A stretch of DNA of 64,000 nt from Eudorina sp. 2006-703-Eu-15 (Eukaryota; Chlorophyta; Chlorophyceae; Chlamydomonadales; Volvocaceae), in NCBI GenBank assembly GCA_003117195.1, contig BDSI01000020.1:665146-729145 (forward strand), in the 5' to 3' direction. The notes below the pieces were generated by a model that did no database searches, was not told the DNA's origin, and saw nothing but the letters and a program-made list of their open reading frames with translations. The stretch's first letter is position 1, and every line of letters begins with the position of its first letter. The position numbers were made by a program, and so were the translations under genes. This document shows, piece by piece, positions 46,001-55,487 of this stretch.

Positions 46001-46843
46001 CGTTCAGCGGTGGCACATTGCCGTACTCCCCCATGCACTCGTCGTACGACATGACCTCGCCGTCGTGGAGCGTTGAGTTTCCTGCCCCCGGGCCCTGCGC
46101 TGCTGCCCCGCCGCCGCCGCCGCCGCTGCCGCCGAACAGATCCGTGGGTGGCTGGTGGCGCGCCCACACGTTCCGCCGGACGAACTCAAGGCGCGGCGCT
46201 GCTGCGCGGCAAACACGCGGTCCAGGGGCGGGTCACCAAGGGGCACCAAGGGGTAGGGGTCCTTGGCCTCCATGCATGGTCATATGACCCCCGGGGCGGG
46301 CGAAGGACACAGTGCTGCCGTACAGCATTCTTGACCCCGCACGCACGGCACACTCGGCCAGACACACACACACGTAGCTACATGAGTCCAAGAACCCGCG
46401 GACAGATCTGATCTCCAGGGTGGGCACCCTGCCCGCTGGTCTTGAGCCCCATCTCCGTGCCCGCGGAGTGCCTCACCGCCGTCCCCTACCCTACCCCGGA
46501 GAGTTACCCGAGCCGCGGTCCCCCGGCCCCATTAGCCATTACCCGCGTGGGAGCTGTCTTTGCCGCCCCGCTGCTGAGGCGCGTCGTGGTGGGTGACGTC
46601 ACTGCGGCGGTGGACGTTGGGTTCTGTGTCGCCGTGGGTTGAAGCCGTGGCCTTCGCCGTGTGGTAGTAGAGTTGGGAGTGGGGTGAGGCGGCTGCCAGG
46701 GAGTTGATGAGGCGGTTGAGGCGGGCGGGCAGCAGCACGAAGAGCGCGAGGAAGGCGCAGCAGCCGGCGGACAGCGCCAGCGCCGCCAGGGTGCGCAGGC
46801 CGGCGGCGGCGGGCTGCAGGATGTTGACGGTGATGAGGAACAT
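39131..46843 (-). CDS. UDP-sugar-dependent (sterol 3-beta-) glucosyltransferase-like protein, GT family 1/28 fold
   Basis: About 877 residues transferring a sugar from a UDP donor to a lipid or sterol acceptor (UGT80-type). Exons: 46843-46543, 46201-45990, 45721-45537, 45019-44875, 44205-44098, 43896-43765, 42965-42799, 41870-41122, 40417-40099, 39643-39516, 39318-39131; phases agree throughout. The N-terminal glycosyltransferase domain has the glycine-rich loop GTRGDVQP, HHVRLATHLPYRSLVGSAGLEFFPLAGDPRVM and PDLIIATAITYGAVHCAEALGVPLHV. The C-terminal domain has KPIYIGFGSM, DVPHSWLF, the donor-site motif VIHHGGVGTTAAGL and APAFGDLFFWGE. Two low-complexity insertions are unusual: an Ala/Glu-rich one of about 200 residues (exon 41870-41122) and an acidic Gly-rich one (exon 40417-40099). 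The first exon adds a hydrophobic helix (LAALALSAGCCAFLALFVLL), a possible membrane anchor. The 5' end is uncertain. Confidence 0.87.
39837..39909 (-). tRNA. tRNA-Arg (anticodon CCT), nested in a glycosyltransferase intron
   Basis: On the minus strand the acceptor GCCCGTG (39909-39903) pairs with TACGGGC (39844-39838) with one G-U. The D arm is GCTC-AGTGGATA-GAGC. The anticodon arm is TGTCC-TTCCTAA-GGTCA, giving anticodon CCT; it has one internal mismatch. The T arm CAAGG-TTCGACC-CCTTG is perfect. The gene has no intron. It lies wholly in the 39644-40098 intron of the glycosyltransferase gene, in the same orientation. Confidence 0.88.
43009..43675 (+). repeat. GGGGCG/GGGGGC array of about 670 bp in a glycosyltransferase intron
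   Basis: Starts with a pure G run of about 35 and continues as interspersed GGGGCG and GGGGC units without interruption. It fills almost all of the intron between exons 43896-43765 and 42965-42799. The transcript carries the C-rich strand; the plus strand has very high G-quadruplex potential. The true length may differ from the assembly. Confidence 0.97.
44291..44585 (-). mobile_element. SINE-like element with a tRNA-derived head
   Basis: On the minus strand a tRNA-like 5' part (GTCGTCTAATGGGAAAGAC, a loop containing CATTCTGT, then a perfect B box GGTTCGAATCC near 44530) is followed by about 230 bp of unrelated sequence. It ends GGTCCACCTTGTAACGGTTA near 44291-44322. The same 3' tail sequence recurs at about 3098-3118. 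The acceptor and T stems pair poorly, so this is not a functional tRNA. It lies in the 44206-44874 intron of the glycosyltransferase gene, same strand. Chlamydomonas is known to carry tRNA-derived SINEs; membership of those families is inferred. Confidence 0.55.
45401..45452 (+). repeat. 14-bp tandem repeat (cggatggaccacac)
   Basis: Four copies in the intron between glycosyltransferase exons 45721-45537 and 45019-44875. Confidence 0.85.
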
Positions 46844-49800
46844 CTTGGCCTCCTGCTCCAAGACCGCCGCCCAATCTCTCGCTTTACTGTGAAGCCGATT
46901 GGGGTTCCTTTCCTCTTACAGAATCACAGGAAGGTCTTTCTGCAACGGCGCTACCGAGCGGAGAGCGCAAACTTGTTTTTCGAGCGCCCTCAGATGGTGG
47001 ACGCGAACGATGAGATTGGGTTCGAATCAGATTTTGGTCAGACGCGTACGAGTGAACTGATTACGTTCGAGGCAAACCAATTATGTCTCAGAACAACGGC
47101 TGCAGGACAGCCTCACGTCGTCGTCCACGTCCGATGTCCCTGCAGTCCCTCTGCGTCACCCTTGGCTTACGACGAGCTGCACGGCACCACGCAATCCAGA
47201 TACCGGCATTCGCCCAACAGTGGTCATTATCTTCGAATGTTCCACTTGATTACCACATCAACAAGTACATGTTATCTGGTATTCATCTGTTCTAGAAGGA
47301 ATCGTGCTGGGGAGAGACCCACGGGTCAGAGATTACCAGCGCAGAGACAGTGCCCCTGCAGCGAAGTTTGCCCTGAAGAAACGTTGTCCGTCGGTGCAGA
47401 AACTTTACCCGATGGAGATTGGGTTGGTTGAGCCACTTTCAAGACGCGCCTTGCTCCCGGTGGTGATAGCAATGCTCACGAAAGCAACGCTCGTGAAGAG
47501 TTGGGCACGAAACGCAAACGACGCGCGAACAGCACCAACGTCGCGTTACACCATTAGGAAGGCAACGTCCTGGTCCTTGACGATTTCCGTGCAAGGCCAG
47601 CTCGCGCCGAACCGCAGTCCTGACCGCATCATTCTCTCGGCAGAGCCGCAGCAGGGCAATGCCCACCAGCAAACTACCCGTCATGCCCACGCGCCAGGGT
47701 GGCACGCGCGGCAATGCGCGCATGTTCCACTTTTGTGTTCAAATCGATACGGCCGCCGCGTGCACCGACCTGTATCGCTCAACGTCCAACGAATACTGAG
47801 CATACCCTGCCCACCCTCCGCCAATCGCCTCACCCCTGCACTTGCTCTCTTCTGCTCCAAACCCAATACTGCGCTAATCGCACCCTGTCAGTGTCTATTA
47901 TACATTCTATGATGGTCACGCTAAAGGGCATAAGCCACGTGGTTCCATGAACTGCTAGGTAAGTTTGCAGACGCTATGTACGCTCGCCATGGCTGAACTC
48001 AAGACGTGAAGAAGCCACCACTCTCATTGCGAATGTAACCCTGCGGGCATGACCACGCCGCATGGCACGCGAAAGGGGGAAACAGGCGGTGACAGGGAGT
48101 ACATAAATGACATGGCTACCTACAGGTCGTGGCCCCCAACCTCTTTGATCCTCGCGAATATCATAATGAATTCAACACAGTATGCAATACCCGCAATCAG
48201 CATAGGTAGAACCCCCGAGTCTGTGAACCTACCGGATGCTTTTGGGTTTGCCGTGGCGGCAGCTTTGGTGTCCGTGAGCCTTCGTGCGTAACTTGTCGGA
48301 GTGTCGCATCGTAGGGAACTTCACCTCCATTGCTTAACGCTTGCAACGCGCGTTCATGCTGGTTCTCAGACTTGTCCTCAGCCTTTACGATCGGTGGCTT
48401 CTTCATGTTGTTAATGGTCATGGAGTAGTTGCGAACCTGTGGGATTCGCAGGCGCAGAGAAGGCGTGAGACTTATATGGAGAACAGATTACCACCAGAGC
48501 CCACCAATTTCCCATCATGTCCCGAATTTTGGGAGGAACTGGGCATACCTGCGCCCTGAGATCCATGATGCAGCAACCTTCCAAGCGAGTATGAGCCGAA
48601 AGCAGTTACAGAGCGAGCAACAACAGTGTAGATGTTGAGCACTAATAGAATTGAGGAAATGATATGCTCTATGAAAGTTTGTCGTCTGGTTATGTAGGAA
48701 CTTGGAAGTTGCATCATTTTCCAAGAGTCGTCGGGTACGAACGATTTTCGGAGCGCGTCTACCATCGAGACGTAGCTGTCGGTTTTCCAGGCGAGGCTAC
48801 AGCATATTTACATTGGACAGGTCGATTTCGACCCCATTGCTTCTTTTTGATATGGGTCTCCTTGTGCTTCCCGGTGAACGGTTTTGCAAAGATAGAGCGC
48901 AACAGTGCAGCATAATTTATAATGTCATAAGCGAAATAGTAATGTTTATAACAACCCAGGCTGCCCCAAACGTGCGTGCACAGCGTTTGACCCCGCTTCC
49001 TTCGACCACGCCGAAGCTGCTTGGTACGGCACCCTTCACCTTTCAACGTCTCGGGTGGCCGCCGTGACACACGCGTGCTGCAGAGAATTGGTGGCCACCA
49101 GCGTCAAACTACTTCATTCAGGCTCGGTATCTAGCGCCTGTCATCCTCAGAGCGGCCATGTTCCCCACACGCAAGGCGCTCGATCCGGCGGGGTCCCGGA
49201 CGCTATTCCATACTGATCGTCCATGTCGCCGTCGTGCCCCTGCGGCCGTGCAGCGTCGCCGAAAGGATCTCTGCGTAGGTTGCAGCGGCGCCTCTGCCAT
49301 GTCGTCCACCCAGGAGTGCGCGGCGCGGCAGGAGAGCAGGGGAACGGGAGCACGGGCAACGGGCCCCGGGTTGCCGAACCCATCCTTGATGTCTGGCCGC
49401 ACAGTGGGCCGCCCGGCAGCACCCGGCTGTATCCCCAACCCTCAGTGTGGTCGGGCCGTCATGTCCGGTCACCCGGTGGCGTCATCTGTTGTGGGTGGGT
49501 GGGTGGATGCGCCGACGAGGGCAGTCGTGCACTTGACAAGCGGGCGCCGCACCCTCTGCGGCCTCGAGAGCAGACAACGGGAAAATGAGGTGCGGCGACT
49601 TGTGGGTGCCGGACTTTCCGGGAACGCACAGCGCCGCTTTAGCAGCCGGCTTATCAATCACATGCGGTCACTGTAGCAAGGGCTCGAGAGGCACTACCAC
49701 AGCGGGTGGGTTGTAGGTTGCCTTTAATGCACCACCCGCGGGCGGATCGCAGGTCGCCGATAGACACTTGCACTGCGTCCAGTAACATCCTGCGCACCAA

Positions 49801-50381
49801 GGCGCAGTAACATCCTGCGCACTTTCGCAGGCCTGACCCTCCTCATGAAAGCTTGGCCCCCTCTCCTAATGCAGTCCATGCGACCAGACTCACGACACAG
49901 TATCCATTGCAAGGCCGGGCAGCCCCTGCACGCCCCCGTGATGTTTCTTTTTTACCCCCTGGTAAACAGCCAACCCAACCGATTCAACCGTCGCGTCCTT
50001 CCGAACGGCTGCCCGCCTGCACGCACACCAGCGGCTGTCTCCGCTCCGGGGTTTCTCGACCCTGAGCAAATGTCAACGCGCAGTCCTACGGCACCCGCGG
50101 GATGACCCTAGGGCGGCGAAACCGTATCTCATCAACTATGAACACTGGCTCCTGCCTACCACAAACCTCCATTCACCCTGTCATTCTGCCCGTCCTGCCC
50201 TCGCGGGGCCGAAAAACACATGACGGCAGGCGCCTGACCCACTGAGCTGGACTGGGGCCCATCAGACTGACGGCTGGCGGGCACGTGGCCCTTGGCCCTC
50301 CAGTCAATAAAAAACAGCGGAACCGCAAAAGCGCCCTCGCCCCCTTCCCCGGTGGTGTCCTCGCCGCTCCCGCCCACTCCG
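46844..50381. other. Lower-GC stretch with unresolved minus-strand candidate exons
   Basis: Minus-strand open segments with protein-like sequence: 48765-48580 (VDALRKSFVPDDSWKMMQLP; FIEHIISSILLVLNIYTVVA, a possible membrane helix), 48421-48230 (KKPPIVKAEDKSENQHERAL) and about 47690-47580 (MTGSLLVGIALLRLCREND). They may be upstream exons of the glycosyltransferase or a separate membrane-protein gene. Splicing could not be settled. 49.1-50.3 kb shows nothing recognisable beyond a GTCAATAAA-type repeat at 50303. Confidence 0.35.
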
Positions 50382-51636
50382 CTACTCCCGCCCAACTTGG
50401 TGCGTTTCTTGCTCCGTGCGCTGCTCACTGCCCCCCGGCTGTTGCTGGTCCTCAGGCCCCAGCTCTGTCTCCATGGCCTGCAGCTCCTGCAACAGCCGCC
50501 GTTCCGCAACGGCCTGCAGCAAGGCAACAACAACGGACGTCGACCGGCGGTACGTTATTTGCAGGCAGCCATCAGCCCATGGACGGCCCTCGGGGGCCTA
50601 CCCATGGGGGTTCGAGGCGGAGCAATGGTCAAGGCAGCACCTGTCGCCGCGACCCCGCCGACCGCAACCCTTGCCTTGCGCCACCACACCGGCATCCCTC
50701 CATTCCCCACGCGGTTGGTTCGTGAATCCCACCTGAAGCAGCGGCGCGTTCTGCGGCATGTTGCAGGAGCAGACGACTGGCTGGCCGAGCTTGAGAGCTT
50801 TTTTGAGAGCAGCAGGGGACCGGCGCCGTTGAACAAAGGTGCCGGCCGGCGCCCAGAGAAAGAGCACGGCACCCGGGGTAGTGTTGGAAACGGGGGAGGA
50901 TGGGTAGGCCAGGGGACGAGCGGGGAGGAGCGACTTAGAGCTAGGGAGGTTTGGCCGGATTCGCGATGCGGGAGGAAAACGCCGCGTGAACGCACAAACT
51001 CGTAAACGCGCTGCAATATGACGCGGCCGGGTACAACGGGTGGGTCGTACCACTTAAAACTTGGTTATTGCAGAGGTCTGTGTGGGTGTCTGTGTGCACG
51101 CCACTCCTCTCTAGCTGGCCCCCGTCCCCTCCGCCTTCGGAATCCGCCCAAACCCAACTTGGACGTACCAAGTCTTTGCGCCATTGCTGCGCCCTCTCCA
51201 ACAGCAGTGCTCGTTGGCATCAGCGACGCAATCGCGGGAGCCTTATCCTGCCGCACGGCAAAGAGGTTCGGGGCGTGGCCATGTGCACAGTAAGACATTA
51301 CTGCAGCCCGGGGTGGGGGGATTATTCCCTGGGCCTACCCGGGGTCACACGGCTGCCTTGTGACCCACAGGCAGAGAGACTCACTGCGGGTGTCTTGATG
51401 GCCAAATATAGGTTCCCCAGCTTAGGTCCCACAGCGGAAACCCAGACGTAGTATTGGCGACCGAGGTCCAGGATCTGGAAGTGCAACGCTGCGTCGTGGG
51501 TCTGGGTCACGAAATTTCTCTGCCGCACGGTTGGAGTGACGCTTGGACTCGTGCATGACGGCACGTCATTTAAAGGTATGGACTGGCCTTCCTGGACATC
51601 CGGAATGCTCGCGGCGAGCCCGCCCATATCGTCCAT
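50382..51636 (-). CDS. PSMG4: Proteasome assembly chaperone 4 (PAC4/PSMG4) homologue
   Basis: About 175 residues. In other eukaryotes PSMG4 pairs with PSMG3 and helps build the alpha ring of the 20S proteasome. Exons: 51636-51385, 51247-51169, 50797-50733, 50513-50382; phases 0, 1 and 0 agree and the stop TAG is at 50382. The core shows the family pattern: LHFQILDLGRQYYVWVSA, then GPKLGNLYLAI, then PAIASLMPTSTAVGEGAAMA joined to QRLALKLGQPVVCSCNMPQN, then APLLQAVAERRLLQELQ. The length is somewhat above that of human PSMG4 because of an N-terminal extension of about 50 residues and a Gln/Glu-rich tail. It is divergent from the aldo-keto reductase gene, with 263 bp between start codons. Confidence 0.85.
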
Positions 51637-51899
51637 TGTTACTAAGCAGCAAAAAGTTTTGTGTCACCTGCCGTTGGTTGATCAAGTCAGCAGCCCAATA
51701 CAGTTCAATAACGTTGATGTCAACTATTGGAGACAGCGTTGTGTCTGTGCTCTGCATGCCGTACCTGCAAGGTATCTCAACCGTCGACACCATCGGAAGA
51801 CCATGGATACGTGATACGTGATCCTTGCAGGTATTCATTTACTTGCAACAAGCGGGCGACGATCACAGCCGTTTCCGAACAAACGCCGTTGTTGTAAGG
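51637..51899. promoter_or_regulatory. Shared divergent promoter region of PSMG4 and the aldo-keto reductase
   Basis: 263 bp separate two divergent ATGs (51636 on minus, 51900 on plus). The stretch is clearly less GC-rich than the genes. No TATA box or known motif could be assigned with confidence. A bidirectional promoter is inferred from spacing only; unrecognised 5' UTR exons could change this. Confidence 0.4.
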
Positions 51900-54800
51900 A
51901 TGAATGCTCAACTCAAGCGTTGTTCTCAGCAACGTGCACCATTCCAAAGCTCACAAGCTAGAAATCCTATACACTCTAGGAAATGTTGCAGGCAAAAAGC
52001 GGGCACCGTCCGGGCGTTCTGGCAGCAGCTGCTCCCCGGGCGTTCGAAGCCATCAGGACCCTCTGGACCAGCAGAGAAGCCCCTGTACAGGCCGTCCGAG
52101 ATGGTCACCCTAGGCAGCCTCAAAGTCAGCCCGATGGGCTTAGGGACGTGGTCGTGGGGCAACCGCTTCTTGTGGGGCTACGACGAGAGCCAGGACCCCG
52201 AGCTGCAGCAGCTGTTCAACCTCGTCGTCAGCAACGGGGTCAACATCTTCGACACCGCTGACTCCTACGGCACGGGCCGCCTTAACGGCAAGAGCGAGCT
52301 GCTGCTGGGCAAATTCATGCGGGAGTACCCGGGCACCGCACGAGTGCGCGACGGTGTGCACATCGCCACCAAGTTCGCGGCCTACCCCTGGCGCATCCTC
52401 CCGGGCAACGTCGTGGCTGCGTGCAAGGGCTCCTTGCGGCGACTGGGCTTGGAGCAGCTGTCGGTGGGGCAGCTGCACTGGTCAACCGCCAACTACCAAC
52501 CGCTGCAGGTACATCGTCATCGCCACAATGCAGCCGTTCCGCGCGGGAGGGCGCGTGTTTCACAGGAAAGGATTGTTACATGTATGCCCTCCTGGACGGG
52601 GTGCAGCGTGCAGGGCCACAAGCGGAGATGCACTTGCATGCAGCAGGGGTGGATGGGTGCTCACACTTCAAGCGTCGAGAGCCGGCAGCACGGGGCCTGT
52701 ACTCCAAACGGTGACATGATGGCAGCAGAGAACCACCCTTCTCCCCACACAATGCTCAGTCGATGTCAGTGCTGGCGCGGGTGCGCACGCGGGGGGGAGA
52801 AATTGAGAAAAATAAATAAACCCGCAGAACGAACCCGCGGGGGGGAGGGACGGGACAAAGTCTGAGAGACACGCTGACCACGGGGTCTTTCCCACCGGTG
52901 GTTGGGCCGCCCCTACCGCACTGCTGGCCGTCCTGTCGCGCAGGAGCTCGCGCTGCAGGCCGGCCTGGCTGAGTGCTACCAGCAGGGCCTGGTGCGGGAG
53001 GTGGGGGTCAGCAACTACGGCCCCCAGCAGCTGAAGAAGATCCATGCGGCGCTGCAGAAGCGGGAGGTGCCGCTGGCGTCCGCGCAGGTGGGTGGGCAGC
53101 GGGCGCACGGACGGACTCGGGGTGGGGGCACTGCTCGGCGGTGCGGAATGCGGACAGTGCGCCATGACGCGAGCGGGCGGTGGCGAACGTGTGTTTAGAG
53201 AAGAGACCCGCCCGACCCAAACCAACGTGAACGAATGGGGCCGAACGTGTGTGTGCGGGGTTTTGAGCGGGGGCCGCGCCGCACTGATTGTGATGGTGTA
53301 ACAGCACCGCATTGGAAACCAGTTAAGACGTCTCTTCCACGTCCGCCCTCTGATCCCATCCCTGACCTGTGCCTCCCTCATCGCCCAACTCACATGACGC
53401 GCATGCGCACCCGCGGTCTCACTTTATCGCGTTATCCCTCACCCTCCTCCTCATCTTGAAATCGGTTCCGCAGATCCAGTTTTCGCTGCTCAGCTGGAAC
53501 ACGGCGCAGCAGGACCTCAAGGTGGGTGAGGGGCCCTGGGGGCCTGCGTGGGGGCTGCGGCTGCGGCGATAGGCTAGTACCTAGTAACTAGCCATGGTCT
53601 GTCCGGCCCTCTGAGAGGACGTTTTGGGAGTGCACGTGCAATTGTCGAGAGCTCGTTTGGATGCCCTCGTGGGCGGCCGCCATGGCCCCAGGGTTTGGGG
53701 CGTGTCAGGGGGGTTACATTGAAAATTGGTACAGGAAAGTGGTCGACATGTCCGGGTGGTGTACGTCCTGGGAGGGGCAGCGCCGCAACGCAGCTCGTCC
53801 TCTACCTCGGGCCCTTGCGGCGACGCGAGGCGGCCTGTGGTAATAAGCACGACCTGACGTTTCGTGCGACCTGCTCTCTCCCTCTCCCCCCCTCCCTCGC
53901 TCGTCCCTCCTCCCCCTTCCCCCTGGTCCTCCCCCCGCACCCCGCACCCTGGCCCCCGCAGTCCCTGTGTGACGACCTGGGTATAACGGTCATCGCCTAC
54001 AGCCCCCTGGCGCTGGGGCTGCTGTCAGGTGGGGACCCACCCACCCACCAGGCTGCGGGGGAGGGGCGGGGCCGCGAGGAGACACCGGCGGGGAGGCACG
54101 AGCGAGCGGCGACGCGCTCCGACGACTGCTCCCACTCTCTCGCGCCCCCAGCCCTCGTCCCGCCAGGGTGGTGGTGTGACCCCGGGGGACGTAGGGCCGG
54201 CTTTCAGTGTAGCCGTCGCTCCTGATGGCTGGATGGCGGATGGCTTGCTGCCTTGCACGGAGCACGGTGCCGTCCCCCCCTGTCGCCCCTGCGCCGTCCA
54301 TCCACTGTCGCGCCCATCGGTTCCCCGGTGTGGACGGGATCGCCGCAACCCTCGGACCCGCACCCCACACCCGCAGGCAAGTACTCCGTCGAGGCAGGCG
54401 GCCGGCTGCCCGAGGGCCCCCGGGGTGCCCTGTTCAAGCAGCTGCTGCCCGAGGTGCAGCCGCTGCTGGAGGTGGTGGGGGAGGTGGCGCGGGAGCGGGG
54501 CAAGACACCCTCGCAGGTGTGTATTGCTACATATGGCATACTTTGGACAAACGGCCTTGGACGTGTGCGTTGTGCGCGTCGCTGAGCCCGGGGCAAGTCG
54601 GGGCAGGGCAGGGAGGTTGTCCCGGGAGGCTGCCCAGGGAGGCTGTCCACGGAGGCTGCCCAGGGAGGCTGTCCAGGGAGGCTGTCCACGGAGGCTGTCC
54701 ACGGAGGCTGCCCAGGGAGGCTGCCCAGGGAGGCTGTCCAGGGAGGCTGTCCAGGGAGGCTGTCCAGGGAGGCTGTCCAGGGAGGCTGTCCAGGGAGGCT

Positions 54801-55487
54801 GTCCAGGGAGGCTGTCCAGGGAGGCTGTCCAGGGAGGCTGCCCAGGGAGGCTGCCCAGGGAGGCTGTCCAGGGAGGCTGTCCACGGAGGCTGTCCACGGA
54901 GGCTGCCCAGGGAGGCTGCCCAGGGAGGCTGTCCAGGGAGGCTGTCCAGGGAGGCTGTCCAGGGAGGCTGTCCAGGGAGGCTGTCCAGGGAGGCTGTCCA
55001 GGGAGGCAACGGGGACGGGGTGACGCACACGCCCTGTGGGGTGTGAAGTGTGAACCCTGAGCACCCGGTGGTGGCGGTGGTGACACCACCTAACCCCTGG
55101 GGTCAGGGGATCGGTCAAAGGCTCCCAGGGGGCGCCCGTCAGGTTGGGGCCCCGCGGGCAGGTCACAGGATCCGCGCGAGGTGCTGCTGCAGTGAGACAG
55201 CCACCCGGGGAAACTCTGTGTCTCCGTTTGAAGGAACTCCGGGTGACCTTCGCGTCCGCCAACCGCTTACCCGCATCGCACCCCCGCCCTCTCCCCCCCA
55301 GGTGGCCATCAACTGGTGCATGGCCAAGGGCACGGTGCCCATCCCTGGAGCCAAGGACCTGCCGCAGGCCAGGGAGAACCTGGGGGCGCTGGGCTGGCGG
55401 CTGGGGGCGGGGGAGGTGGCGGAGCTGGACGCGGCGGCGGCGAGGATCAAGAAGGGCATGGTTCAGAACATCTTCCAAACGAAGTAA
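51900..55487 (+). CDS. Aldo-keto reductase, probably plastid-targeted (At1g06690-like)
   Basis: NAD(P)H-dependent carbonyl oxidoreductase, about 397 residues. Exons: 51900-52508, 52944-53087, 53474-53521, 53962-54028, 54377-54516, 55302-55487; all phases agree. The start at 51900 gives an N-terminus rich in Gln, Arg and Ser and nearly free of acids (MNAQLKRCSQQRAPFQSSQA), a likely transit peptide. The TIM-barrel core follows: LGSLKVSPMGLGTWSWGN; FDTADSYGTG with catalytic Asp and Tyr; IATKFAAYPWR with catalytic Lys; QLHW with catalytic His; LVREVGVSNYGPQQL; IQFSLLSWN; GITVIAYSPLALGLLSG; and the cofactor-binding end VPIPGAKDLPQARENLGALG. The last intron (54517-55301) is mostly a 13-bp minisatellite. 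The physiological substrate cannot be told from the sequence. Confidence 0.9.
54614..55007 (+). repeat. 13-bp minisatellite in the last aldo-keto reductase intron
   Basis: About 30 copies of aggctgtccaggg with variants at two positions (gccc/gtcc and cagg/cacg). The 13-bp period rotates through all frames and is stop-free, giving artificial repetitive ORFs on both strands. Confidence 0.95.
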
